A stretch of DNA of 64,000 bases from positions 12,882,501-12,946,500 of the forward strand of contig JAWUZG010000056.1 in NCBI GenBank assembly GCA_036785705.1. Direction: 5' to 3'. Positions 38,067 to 51,000 of the stretch are shown one piece after another. The translations under genes and the position numbers were made by a program. Each line of letters begins with the position of its first letter. The stretch's first letter is position 1. The stretch comes from Acanthornis magna. Lineage: Eukaryota > Chordata > Aves > Passeriformes > Acanthizidae. The notes under the pieces were generated by a model. The model was not told the DNA's origin. It did not search any database and saw nothing but the letters and a program-made list of their open reading frames with translations.

Positions 38067-39070
38067 GAGTCTGGAGGCATTAGACGTAACCCATCCTGAA
38101 TTTATTTAGCAGACACACAAGGAAGTGATACCACCAGCAAAAGTCATTGACCATGGAAAGGAGAGGAGGGGAGGAAACAAGAAACCACATTTCAAACATG
38201 GAGCAGCAAACAAGTTAACAGCATATTGCAGCATCATGTTCAGTACCACAGCTGAGCCCAGAACGAAAAAAACCCAGGTATTTGTGTACAATCATCTGAA
38301 TTTATGTAACTCACTGAACATGATGTTTTTTCACTAAATTGATTGCTTAGGAATAAAAACACATCCCTCATGCAGTATTTCCACAGGTGATACTGCTTCC
38401 CAGCTGTGTCCTGTCTGCAATCAAAAACATCTGCTGCCATTCAACTACAGGCACACAGGAGTCTCTTTTGGGTACAAGGGATAAAAGGGAGATTTAAAGA
38501 TGTTTTGTGTTGGTCTGGCTCTACTATTGCTCTTCTCTAAAGGCACAGAGGTAACCCAGCAAGCCACCCTTGGGAAAACCAGACACACACAGACTCCTTT
38601 CACGAAAAGAAACTCCACAACAACCTCTTCCCTCTAGAAAAAAGAATTTAAAGAAAATATTTAACTGCAAAATCAGCCTAAAATCTGTTGGGTTTTTTCT
38701 TAAACAGCGTTGGAAACCTCAGAACTGTGGCCTGCATGTGCAAGAGCCCACGAAGCAGCAGTGGAGGAGTTCTAGAGCTGAACCACTTGCAGAGGGGCTG
38801 GAGCCTCACTGCACCACAAGCTAACAGAGCGTCACTGATTTAATTGACTGATGATTTAATAAAATGCCCTAGATATAGATTAACTGGCTTTGCTTAATGT
38901 AGCTCAGCTTCCTGGCAGCAGGAACCGGCACCACACTGTTCCTGGGCTGGGAGCTGCACGGCCCAGGGGCTGCACCCACCCCTGGTCACACCATGTGCCT
39001 TGCCCAAACCTTTCCCAATACCCTTCCCAAAATAATGGAGTGTAACACAAAGCTGAGATACAGACAAGCA

Positions 39071-39088
39071 GATATACACACACACATA
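39071..39088. repeat. Short (AC)n run
   Basis: A short ATATACACACACACACATAT run upstream of the AKAP13 start exon. Confidence 0.75.
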
Positions 39089-42000
39089 TCAAAAAATAAG
39101 CTTAAGCCTTATCCACGCTACAGTAAGAGCCTAACCCAGCTTTGCCAGCCCTGTCTTACTCCAGACATTAGCCAAATATCCTTAGTCTCACCACTAAGTT
39201 TTTTGCAACATTTTAATCTCATAATTGTAACAAAAAAATCATCACCTGGACTACCTAATTCCTGCCCAAAGCCTGGGAAGAGATGAAGCAGTGTTGGGTT
39301 AATAAAGGCAGCTCTTTCCCCATGCAGAGGAAGGCAGAGATCCTTCTCAGACGTGCACATCTGGGTTCACTGCTCCATCCCTTCACCTATTAGTAGATAC
39401 AAAAAACAAACCTACAAAACTCAAATCGCAGCAGCTATCTCTCTACAGTCCATATGCCCAATTTCAAATAAAGAAAGATACTGTAAAAGTTGGAAAAACA
39501 GAGAGTAGAAAGGATTATTAGCCAGCTCTAATTATACAAACTGATCTCATCCTCTTGTTATAAGCCTCTTTCCTGTTTCCGGAATCTATTTGTGCCACAG
39601 AAAGACCAGCCTTTTGTAAATGTCCATGGGTCATCAACACAGGGTGATTAATTTCCCATTTTACAGTACACACATACTGTCAACCAATTCACTTGTAATC
39701 CAATATAACCCTGCCCTCACTTGTCAATTTTTTCCTTTAACATACTACTAAAGGCAAACAGTACTTAAGATACCGATTTGTAAAATCCAAACAACATTTC
39801 AAAAGGACGCATCATGCTTCTGTAATAAAATAAAAATCACAGACCACATCTTCAGTTCAAGTAGCTACATCCTAATAAAGTTAAGACCTAACAGTCAACT
39901 TGAATTAAAGAGCACCGTGTACACAAAAGCACACATATGTTTATACTCAAATTAAGTCCTCCAACAGGTTCTGGAGCAGCTGTTTCACGTATGCATGAGA
40001 CTTTTATCTCAGGCTCAAATATTAACTTCCAGAAATCCTTAGCAGACATTCTAGCTGCCTCCTGAAATGAGCAAAATCCAGTTTATACTTCCAATGCATT
40101 TTGTCGTGTGAATACACATTTCGGCAGTAAACTGTGGGGAAGCTCTCAGTGATAACCAGCTCATGGCTTGTAAGGGTGATTCTTGATTTTGGGGGTTCAA
40201 CCAGGAACTTCATGAAAATCCCCAGGTACCAAACTGGGCAGCTGAAAGCATCATGCAAGTTCCTAGTTACCTCTGAAGACAGAGATTGCATTGTATGGGA
40301 CGAGGTGAAGAATTGTGGGGAGGGAAGAACAGGCTTTGGGGAGTATTTCGCCCCAGTGTATGAAAGGATAAACACAGTGGAGAACTGCCATCAGCAACAA
40401 GATGCCTACAGCCTTACACACGCAGTGGGAGAGAGCAAAACCTCTAACTATTGATTCCTACACCTCTTGACTATAGCACGTGTCCTAAAACCAGCCTTCT
40501 CCACTTTACCACTCTCTGACTCTCAAGGCTGTGCTGTTTTAGGAACTGTGCTGAGTAATGACGGTTTCAGTAAAAGAAACAATGTTCCCAAGCCCCAGAG
40601 TTGAGCAGTAAGGCCCTGCTTCTCTCAGTGCTTCCCAAACCACAGCACTTGTACTGCATTCCCAAAAACACAGGCTTGCAGTAGAAAATTATCCATGACG
40701 CCCAAAGCACCATGCATACTTTCATGCTGACAAATATTAAATATTTCCTAGTGTTTAGAAACCAGGTAGTTACCCAGTGCATATTTTAATAAAGGCATGC
40801 ACCAACCTTAACTCTCCACAGCAGAGAGTTCTAGCCACAGGTAGAGCTGGAAAAAAAATGGCACCAAGACCAAGATGCAAGACATGTTTCCACTTGCATT
40901 TTGGTCTAAGTAGCTTCAGTGCCCAGTATTTTAATGTGCTTTTCTTCTCTGAAGAATACATCAGACTCACTTTTCCCTTTAGGCTTCCTTTTGCAAATGC
41001 TGCCACTGTGGCCCCAGGCACCACAGACTTACCCAGGAACAGCCTGGCTGACACCTTGCTCCAGAAGAGGAAAACTTCATCAGAAACTTCAGGTTTCCTA
41101 CAGGAGTACCTGTGCTAACCTCACTCCTTGTGGCACAGCATGACCACATCTGACACTGGAGAATTACAAATTGCTTCTTCACAATTGCTCCTCTTCTTTC
41201 AACTCACAAAATGATGGGAAAATGCTCTTCTCTAAACATATACTTTAGGTAGTGACAGAACATGTTCATTTTCCTGAAATGTCCTTTCTGAGGCACAACA
41301 GGCTCAAAAAATGCACATCATTCACCTAGCAATTGCAGTGATGGAGCCACTTGGTGTGGCATTCCCAGTGAGGAAAAATGAGAGCTCTGCTCCCAGGACA
41401 CTCTTGCTCTGCATCCAGGGAATATCCCATAGGAAGTAAAACACCAAGCAACAGAAAGTATTACATCCCTAGCCCAGAAAAGAGAAAACACTCATTCAAG
41501 CCCCATTTTTAAATAAATTAAAGCATCAGATAATGAAAATCCATTGTTTGTACCCAGTTCCACTACCCCACCTTTTGCACTGGAGTCCTTCTGCAGCTCA
41601 TACGCAAGACCCCACATTTTGCAGACACCTGAAATTATTTCTTTCCGCTGCCTGTACAAAGTGGCCTTTCAGGCTGGTCCCTCAGGAATTGAATGGGTTA
41701 AGTGCCCACAGGTCCCAGCCTCGCCAGTAAATCATTTATTACCCCAGCTTGGGGACAAGGAGCTCTGCAGAAGCAAGGGCCCACGCTGTGCAGCTGTTCC
41801 CAGCCAGGCAACTCTCCACAATTATGTTATAACACAGGATTAAGCTTGGGGAGTGGAAATCCGTCCCTTCATTGCTGATGGCTTTTTTCTTTTTTTCAAG
41901 TTATGCAGCTATTTTAAATGTTACAGAGGCTCATTAACATGAAGTTCATTAAGCAGTAACCACTTTATGAATGAAATGAAAAGATTGTCATTACAAGCGC

Positions 42001-45000
42001 AATTATGGAAATACTAGACCAGCAGGCAGAAAAAGGAAAGGGTATGAGAATGCTGCTCCTGAACTCCAAAGTAGCCTTCCTTTTTTTCCCAGATCCTTCC
42101 GAGGAGGCACACCCAGAAATCAGACGTGAGGCAGAGGCTGGTTCCCAGGCAGGACTTCAGGTGAGAAGCTCTTGCTGCCTATGCTGGGCCTCCCCAGAGA
42201 TTTCGTTGCTGCTACTGTGCAAAAAAGTCATCCCCTTGGTCACCGCCAGGAAGGGTCTGGCATTTTCCTCAGCAGTGAGCACTGCTTGCTGCAAACTCAC
42301 CACACTCCCAAAATTAGCAGAAAGTTAAGAAACACTATGACAAATCAGGCCACAAATTGCTTCTCCGCCGCTAGGGTCGTGCATTCCTCCTTTAAACACG
42401 ACAAACTTGGAGGCCAGCTCTCAGCAAGCCACTTACTCATTCCTGATAAAGCAGGTTCCATTCATAATTTTACCAAGGACTTCGTTTCTTTCTCAAGGTC
42501 TGAAAATAGGTGTAATTCCCCAGCTCAACCCCACCGAAAAAAGGAAAACCCAAATAATTACAATACATCCTTGTCTCTCTACAAGTAACAACAGTTTATG
42601 ATTAATCCACCCAGCTGTTGCCACAGCTCAGTAACGCCAAGCCATTTGGACTCAGTCTTGTTAAAGCGCTGCTCTTGTAGGCAAGACCACGGAAAATATG
42701 AGGCACTGCAGAAGGTAAACAGGTTAGGGACAGTGGGAGGAGAAAAGAGGCAGCTTGCCGTGGTTTTTCTCCCTCCCTCCCTTGACAGAGCTCACACATG
42801 GCAAGCACCCATTTCCAGGCAGTTTCTTTGCTTCAGGCTAACAGTTTTTACAAATTCGAGGCTTTCTGGAGAGAATGGGTGTAACTCTATGAGTCAAAAC
42901 AGCTCCTGTCAGTATTGCAATAACCATACACTCGCTTTCAGGTCAGATCCATCCCGTGATCTGGTTCACCACACCAAGAAGCTGGTGTTAGCTGAAAAAC
43001 AAACCCAAAAGCCTCAACAACACGACTGCTCCAGGGCAGACAGACCGACAGCCGTTGTGCCGACCGGGAGGCACCTCAGCTCTGATCCCGGCCGGCTCCC
43101 ATGGAAATCCTGGGGCTGTAACCATATGCCTGTCCCAGGGACATGAAAGCTGGATCTTAAAATATTAGGGAAAAACAGCTGATGTTTAAAGTGTGAAGTG
43201 CTATTTTATACCATGGCATGTGGTTGATACAGGAGGCAACACCACATATCTCTTTTCCACTTCCACCACAAAGAGATTGTATTTTATGGCAAAATAACTG
43301 ATTAAATTTGCTTATATCATTGTATTTTCTTTGATATCAGCATTCCCTCCTCCTGTCAAGGCTAAGCTTGACAAATGGCTTGACAATGGACAAATCCATT
43401 CTCCCAAACCCTTCACCTCAATCCTCGTGTACATCTGAAAGAGTTGCAAAAACATTTAGCCTTACTTTAACTGCATGAAGCAGTACAGGTGGCTCCAAGA
43501 TTTTCTTCAGGTCGTTCCCACACCGAGCAGGGAGAAGTAGGGCAGGTCACAACACTCAGCTCCTGGAAGAGGGAAGAAGGAGAAGGCGTCAGCAGGTGCA
43601 AGGGTCAGCATGGCTCAGAGTGGTCCAAACATCCAAAATGGCATCATGACACCTTCACCAAGGGGGATGGAAACCATCCTCTCCCGTGTTAGCCATGCTT
43701 CCTGCTGCAGCACACACAGGACGATGGCCACACTATGGATAGACCTATTTATAGACACAAATGGGCATCTGGCACCATCTAAGAATAACTGTGCTGCTGA
43801 GTTGTATTTGCTGCTGTCCTGCTATTTGGTTTATCCCCAAAGCTGCTGATCTGCTGTCCATCACTGTATCGCAAACAACTAAGCTGGCCTTAAGTCCTTT
43901 GCATCCATCAAGGCAGCCCCTCCCAGACAGACTTCATCAAACTCTTTGTGGACTCCCTCACAGCAAGGTGTTTTAACAGCAACAAAGGTAGATGATGGCA
44001 GGTGACCACCAGCAGATGAAGCCCAAATCTACCAGCATGTCTCTGCCAAACCTTTCTGGGTTGCCTGCACTTTTCCACAGGCTGATTTCCTGCTCTGGGG
44101 CAAAATCTACTCAGTAGATCCATAGGGATGGTCTCCAAAGCATACCTGGAACGAGCAGTTAAAGTAAATCAAATGTCAAAAGGTGAAGAAGCCGAGGTTG
44201 GGTTGTAGTTTATTAAATGCTGTGTGGGAGAGTTTATTAGCTAAATCAAAGTTATCAGGGTATCTCAGGCCATCATTTGGTTACCACACCATGCATGGTT
44301 GTGGCTGCACACACACACCACCAACACAAGAGCAACAAACCAACTGCCTCCTCCTGTTCTACCAGAGACAGACTCTGCCCCTGCACTCTCCCTGTTGGGA
44401 AAACATCCATCATCTGGGAATCTTACAGCCTGAGCCAACCTGCCGACCTCAAAGTGCAATTACAGGCACAGAAGGAACAATGGCAAAACTAGTTACCAGC
44501 TGGGGAAATCAATTGTTCTGTGTGAATTGGCTGGGGAACATATTGCACTGCGAGGTGAGGCACTGCACAACAAATCTCACTCCTTCATCTACTCAAGAAC
44601 AGCATCACCTCAACACCTCAATGTCAGTTTTACACCATGTTTTTTCTTAAGATTAATAGCTAGAAGTCTCTTTTATCCATTCTGCTGAGAAATGGGGAGA
44701 GTATTTTGAAAGGCACTACAGTGTACTGTGTTTTACTACAAATATGTATATTTAGATATAGACTAAACTGGAAAAACAGAAGAAATTTCATCCTCTTATT
44801 CCTCTTAAAGTATCAGGATTGTGCATGAATTCCTTCACTGCCATGTCACACATTTCTGAATTACATTCTTATGCCAAACTACTGGAGCTGAAAGTGGAAT
44901 TACCTGAACTCTTAAATCCCAGTTAAGAGCACACAAACACCCTTTGGATTCATTAACCAGTAAAAACCACCCCTGCAGTCACAAACAAGCAGACTGGAAC

Positions 45001-45699
45001 TTTCCTCTGGCATTTTTGTAGTGTTATTTTCAGGACCTCAGTTTAGAAGATGGTTACTGTTTGATAAAGCAATGATTAACTATTTGCCATCCTGTGTTGA
45101 TCTCCAAGGAAAAGCTCTTTCCAAGGCACAAACGACAACAATACAGTGGTTTCATTTGTTTTTGAGACACTGATAACTTGGCTTTTAATACCCTATTTGT
45201 ATATTTTGGCAGAGAAAGCAGAGTTTGCTGCTATCCCTTTGAACCAACGATGACTGTGGGTATGGCTAACACTAGGGTAGAGAGTGAGCATGCTGTGAAT
45301 CACTGCAGGTTTTTCCTCATATCCACTAAGGAATGAGGGTGTGTGTATGGAAAGCTCACTTGGATGCTCAGGACCTGGAAAGTATTAGCAATTGGAGAAA
45401 ATAAACTGGTTTAGCAATGAAAAACTATCACAGATCATAAAATTCTTCCTTCTAGTTTTTTTGTCCAGTTTTATTCTGTGGGAATTTTTAGATTGCTACA
45501 AGACGAAGAAAGTAACATTAAAAAGTCTTAGATCTATATTTTAGTTCTGAATGTAAAGAGCCTGCAACATCAGTAAGGTTGTCCACATCGAAGTATCAAT
45601 TCCCCAAAGAACTGATTTCTCCTTCCCATGAAACTGTTATGGGACAACTCCCGCATGCCTAAGCACACCCATCTCAGAAGGATTTCCCCAAGGGGATTT

Positions 45700-45721
45700 C
45701 TTCTCCTCCTCCTCCTCCTTT
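45700..45721. repeat. (CCT)n run
   Basis: A short (CTC)n/(TCC)n run starting TTCTCCTCCTCC. It gives the poly-Glu stretch in a minus-strand chance ORF. Confidence 0.85.
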
Positions 45722-47209
45722 ACTGGGAAATCATTACCAAGTGTTGATGAACACTGACATAGCTCCTGTTTTCTGAATCTTAAAAAGACAGTTTTAAAAA
45801 TTATGTTTCGGGGTGAGCTCATGCTGCTCTACAAATAAAAACCTACTCAGTATTATCACAGGAAGATGATGACATACAGTAGCTTTATAAAAAGCAACTT
45901 GGTTTCTACACTTCTCTGCCCATATTTCAAACAACCTCTGAATAATTTCTGCCTAAAACGACCTATAGTCATGATATCACATGAGAATGTAAAGGAGAGT
46001 CCTTTTGACACCTGCCTTTACAAAACCTATTCTGCTTGGGTTTAATAAAAACGGGGGGAAAATCCCATCTCTTTTGGGAGGAGAGCATTATTTGATAGCA
46101 GACTGTTCATGGTCTTGCTCCCTGCACACTGAGACAGCTAAAGCAGAAATTACTGAGGCCGCTAATGAATTACCGAAACACTCTTTAGGAAGAGAGAAGA
46201 AAGAAAATTTTAGAACAGTGTTACAGCTATTTGCAATTTTAAGAAGACAATGTAACTGGCCCCGTGGGTTATACCTGCAATTGCTGTAAGAGATGAGTCC
46301 TTTCCCAAAAAAGTCCAATGGCTTAGAGGTGATCTGCATCTGATACATCCCCAAGAGGCAGAGGAGTAAAAGCAGCAAAAGGTACTCTCGTTACATTTCC
46401 AAATTAAATGAATGGCAGTGAATAACACAGCCAAAATAGAAATTATTCTGTGTTGAAAATCTATTTGGGAGGAATCACTTGGGGCTCTTAAATATGCTTG
46501 GTAGAGCCCCACCACATGGACCTCAGGGTTTCTAGTTGCTTTGCTGGTTCCTTCCCAGCAAACTCCCACCCTTCCCAAACACTCCCCAGTGTCCAGCACA
46601 AAGGAAACCACTCCTCAAACTTGCTCTCTTTTCCCTGAACCCAAACCTATTTCATTTTTCTGAGAAGTATTTCATGTTCTGCTGTTCTGCCATCTGAGCA
46701 CTTTGACACGTCGAACGAGTTATCTCACCATCTGGTTGTAATTGCCATCCTGAAGCTTTCAACAAATTCAAAAAGCAGCACCAAGATGAGGGCACTAATG
46801 GTCTAGGAGATGGATGGCTGATTATTTGGGATTATTTGATACAGCTGGAACCTTTTCATAGACAGGACACACAAGCACAACCAGTCCCCAGCACCCAAAC
46901 AAAGCTCTGGGGTTTTTCTGAGTTTTGGCTGTTGCCTGCTATAAAACATCCTCATAATTTCATAACAAATGCTGTCCAGGAAAACACTGCTTCTCCTCCT
47001 CATCTCCCAAATTGCTGGGTGTACAACCGTGAGCTGCTGTAACCTTTTGCTCTAAATACACAGCCTATATTTGCATACCATGATATTCTTGTTACAGGAC
47101 ATCCTTTTCCTGCTTCCACTGCATCTCCCAGGAGAGACTGGCTCACCAGAACTTTCCAGAAGTTTGGCCCATGGTCAGAACTGTGTTTCCTAGTTCCTCA
47201 GGGAAGGGA

Positions 47210-48005
47210 ATCTGGACACACTCCTCGGACAACCAGAGGATCACACCCAGCCAGGATGGGTTTAGGAAAGGCAGGTCCTGCCTGACTAACCTGATCTCCT
47301 CCTATGAAAAGGTGACCCGTTTAGTAGACGAAGGAAAGGGTGCAGATGTTGTCTGCCTAGGCTTTAGGAAAGCCTTTGACACCTTTTCTCACAGCACTCT
47401 CCTGGAGGAACTGGCGGCTCATGGCTTGGATGGGTGTATGATTCTGCTGCTCACAGGGTTAAAAACTGTCTGGATTGCTGGGCCCAGAGCGTGGCAGTGA
47501 ATGGAGGAAAATCCAGTTGGCAGCCAGTCACAACTGGTGTTCCCCAGGGCTCAGTACTGGGGCCAGTCCTGGTTAACACCTTGAACTGGACAAGGGGATC
47601 AAAGGCACTCTCAGTTTGTAGATGATACCAAGCTGGGCAGGAGTATTGATCTGCTGGAGGGCAGGAAGGCCCTGCAGGGGGATCTGGAAGGGCTGGATTG
47701 ATGGGCCAGGTCGGGGTCAGCCTCTTCTCCAATAGAACGAATGACAGGACAAGAGGAAACAGCTTCAAGTTGTGCCAGGGGAGGTTTAGATTGCACATGA
47801 GGAAAAATTTCTTCACCAAAGGGTGGTCAAGCACTGGAACACCTGCCCAAGGAACTGGTGGAATCACCATCCCTGGAGACATTTAAAAGATGTGTACAAG
47901 TGGCAATTAGGGACATGGTTTAGCGGTGGTCTTGGCAGAGCTAGCTAATGGTTTGACTTGTTGCTCTTAAAGGTCTTTTCCAAGCTATACAAGTCTATGA
48001 TCCTA
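47210..48005 (+). mobile_element. CR1 LINE copy with internal deletion
   Basis: This is a 5'-truncated CR1 non-LTR retrotransposon on the plus strand. The first half encodes a recognisable reverse-transcriptase fragment (GFRKGRSCLTNLISSYEKV, then [14 protein letters not shown], then FVDD). The copy is broken by at least two frameshifts, near 47430-47480 and 47570-47620. The motif-A segment reads [12 protein letters not shown], where related elements have an Asp in place of the Gly, so the copy is catalytically dead. At about 47705-47712 the sequence jumps to the C-terminal end (TNDRTRGN, FRLHMRKNFFT), which indicates an internal deletion of several hundred bp. The 3' UTR and a degenerate TCTATGATCCTAT tail end near 48005. 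Dead retroelement, no host function inferred. Confidence 0.9.
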
Positions 48006-51000
48006 TATAAATGGAAGAATAAAATATTATTTGCCTAAAATGTGCTCTGCTTTGGACAAGTGTAAATGCAGCATGATCCTCTAGCCATTGCATCAAGCTA
48101 CGTTTGTACCATGAAGAGTTGAGGGCAGATTGCAGCTCATCACATTTTGACACACACACAACATTCCACTGAAAATAAATGATGGGTTTTGTTTAGAGAG
48201 CAGCATCTGACTTGGCATACTGGATGAAGAAAAGCCAAGAATTTTAAAACAATAGAAAGTAAAACATATCCATATTTCACATGTCTGTACACATTGCAGA
48301 GCAAGCAATAATATTAAGATGTTAACTGCAGTCCCATAAATCCCCATTACCAAGAGATGGGAGACAAAAATTCTTTCATATACACTAAGTTAACTTTTGA
48401 AACCTAAACTCTTTTGACAGTGTCGCCTTGAACTTGTAAACAGAAATAGTCCCATGGTGGAGTAAAAGGGAAGCAAGGAAGCAACAAACCAAGAGCACTT
48501 CCCTGCTCACTCTAGCCCTGTGCAGACACAAATTTTCTCTCTAGAACTTGGAGATTTGCACAAAACCCAAGTTCAATACGCAAAAGTGAGCTAAATAGGG
48601 TGGTCAAGCTCCATCACCACAAGAAGGAAACCAAACTCACCATCAGTGCAAGGCATTCCTCCTCCAGCCGTGAAGGCTGCACAATTCACTTGTTTAATCC
48701 GACTTTCCCCATTTACAAAACTGATTTTCCTCTTCATTTCCACACAGTTAACAAAAATACTCAATAAAATAGAGAAATAAATTTCTACTGTACGTAGAAG
48801 ACTTGTGACAAGGAAAGGAATGTGTACATGTTGAAACCAAACACCAGCATATAACATGCACTGACACATTAATAACAAGGCTTTCTCCTCCACGTTAAGG
48901 AGGTATCTTGGTATAAAATACAAAGAGCAAGTCTATATTCTTGTCTCCCACTGCAGCTCCTGCCAAGCCCGAGGTCCCTCTGTGCCGAGCGCTATGGACG
49001 CAGCAAGAATCCCTCTGCCACCATGTTAAACAAAGAAATGCTGGGAGGGGACACAAAGGGACAGAAAATGACACAATTCGCCCAAGGCTTTAGAGATGGC
49101 TGCCAGCACAGTGTGTAATCTGGCTGGTATCACCTCTCCACCCACACAGCATCGTCGTCCCTTCTTTTCTTCAAAAGCTGTCTCCATCCCCACCCGCTGC
49201 GGCCCAGCTCTGCGAAACACCCGCAACGCAACCGGGCCATGAAGTCACTTCACTGCTCGAATCAACATGTCACTGGAGCTGCCCAGCACTTAATTATATG
49301 AATTAGGAGATCTGCATAATGTTCCTAAACCAGTAATGAAAGAGAAGGTTTAATGATGCAACAAAAACCTGCAACGCAGCACTCAGATTATGGGTGGGTT
49401 ACACAACAGCTCGAACAATTCAGCGTTCAGGCTGCAGACTTGCATAGTGCACACCGCATTTTCCCAGAGCCATCATCTGACTCCGAGCACGTGAGATCCA
49501 CTCAAACACACCCTTCCTGCTTCCCTTGCCCCAGAAGCTCAAGGATGAAGATGAGGCGCAGTTTTTCAGCAGCAGTCATCCACATCCAGGAGGAGAGCTG
49601 CCCAACGCAAAGCCAGCCCTTTTCCCAAACTCACGTTCAGACTCAGAGTGAGTTATCTGAAGCCTGTCCTAGCAACCTCTTGTATCTCACAAGTAGTGCT
49701 TGTTCCTCCCAGCATTAACACCCCATTGCACAGAGATGACATAACTCCAGGGAAACCTGTTCAGTTGACAACCGGAGTGACTTCTGCATTGTGCCATGTG
49801 AGTTAACTCCCAGCTGCAGCCTTAAGAAAGTATCATCAGCACAGTTTTAACAGAGATATCACCCATCAACGGACAGCAAATAAGGCGATTTAGGTATTTG
49901 TTGAGCACTCAGCATGAATTGTCCATATGGAAGAGAATGCTCCTACCCCAAAATTTCTGAATGGGGTTTATTACTAAATAAGCTAAAATACTTCCAGATA
50001 GTATTGATTTCTATTCATAGCACTTATACAGCTTAAGGGAGAAATCACTTGGTTTTAAATATTCTTTTAGAACATAATGACCTTTAATGTCAATAAACAC
50101 AATACCAAATTGCAGCTTAGCAGGCTAATTTTATCTTTTTCTTTTTGTAAAGTGCTCAGATGAAAAGCACCATACCAGCATCAGGGCTGAGAAGTATTAT
50201 TTAGATTTCAAAAAGCAGTTAAGTGTCATGGTCAATCCACATGTTCAATATCACAGAGCTCAAAAGAAAATTGACAGGACCAAAACTGCAATGGTAAGGA
50301 AGTGTGATAGTATCAGCTGGGGAAGCTGCTTACCAATATTTGCACGTGTTTGTTCAAACAAAAGCCTCAAGAAGAGATGCTGTGCCTTATCTAGAAACCC
50401 TTTAAAATGTCACTAGTATGTCACCGTTCTTAATAGAAAAATGCCATACTCGTATTACTCTTTCACCTGCAAAATACACTATTAATTCTATTAAAATCCA
50501 CAATGGAAACTCTTCACCTCCATTTATTACCATTCCTGCCTATTTTTGCCAAGGTAGAAGGCAGCACAGGGTGCTGTTACAAGCCATTTGCAGCTGCAAC
50601 AGATCTGCATTTCCTACATTAAGGCAGATGGCTGGAAAAAATCAGCATGCAACCACAGAGCATCTTTTACCCTGCAAACCCTTCAGCAGGTTACCAGATT
50701 TGCTTTCATACAGCTCAATTTCTTTTTTCCCCTCCCTCTAAACAAGACTGCTTTCATTCAATTGCCCTTTTTCCCCCCTCTACAAATGCAGACACCTGCA
50801 ACAAATTCCTCTTTAAAGAGGGAGATCACAGCAAGGCAGAATATTATGAGTAGAAAAGCAAGGGACATTATCAAATGATATTAGCACATGGCACAGATTT
50901 TTCCCAGTACCCAAAGAGCCCAGGGCTTCTGTAACTCCAAGTGCATGCCAGGCGAGGAAGTAAGCTTTTGCCACCAGCAAAAAGATTCCTGGAGCAAGTC

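Noticed and set aside
42598..43146. 182-codon plus-strand ORF
   Set aside because: No recognisable domain, no plausible splice structure and mixed composition. A local CpG cluster near 43022-43093 reduces stop codons.
47451..47882. 143-codon minus-strand ORF
   Set aside because: It is the antisense of the CR1 reverse-transcriptase relic.
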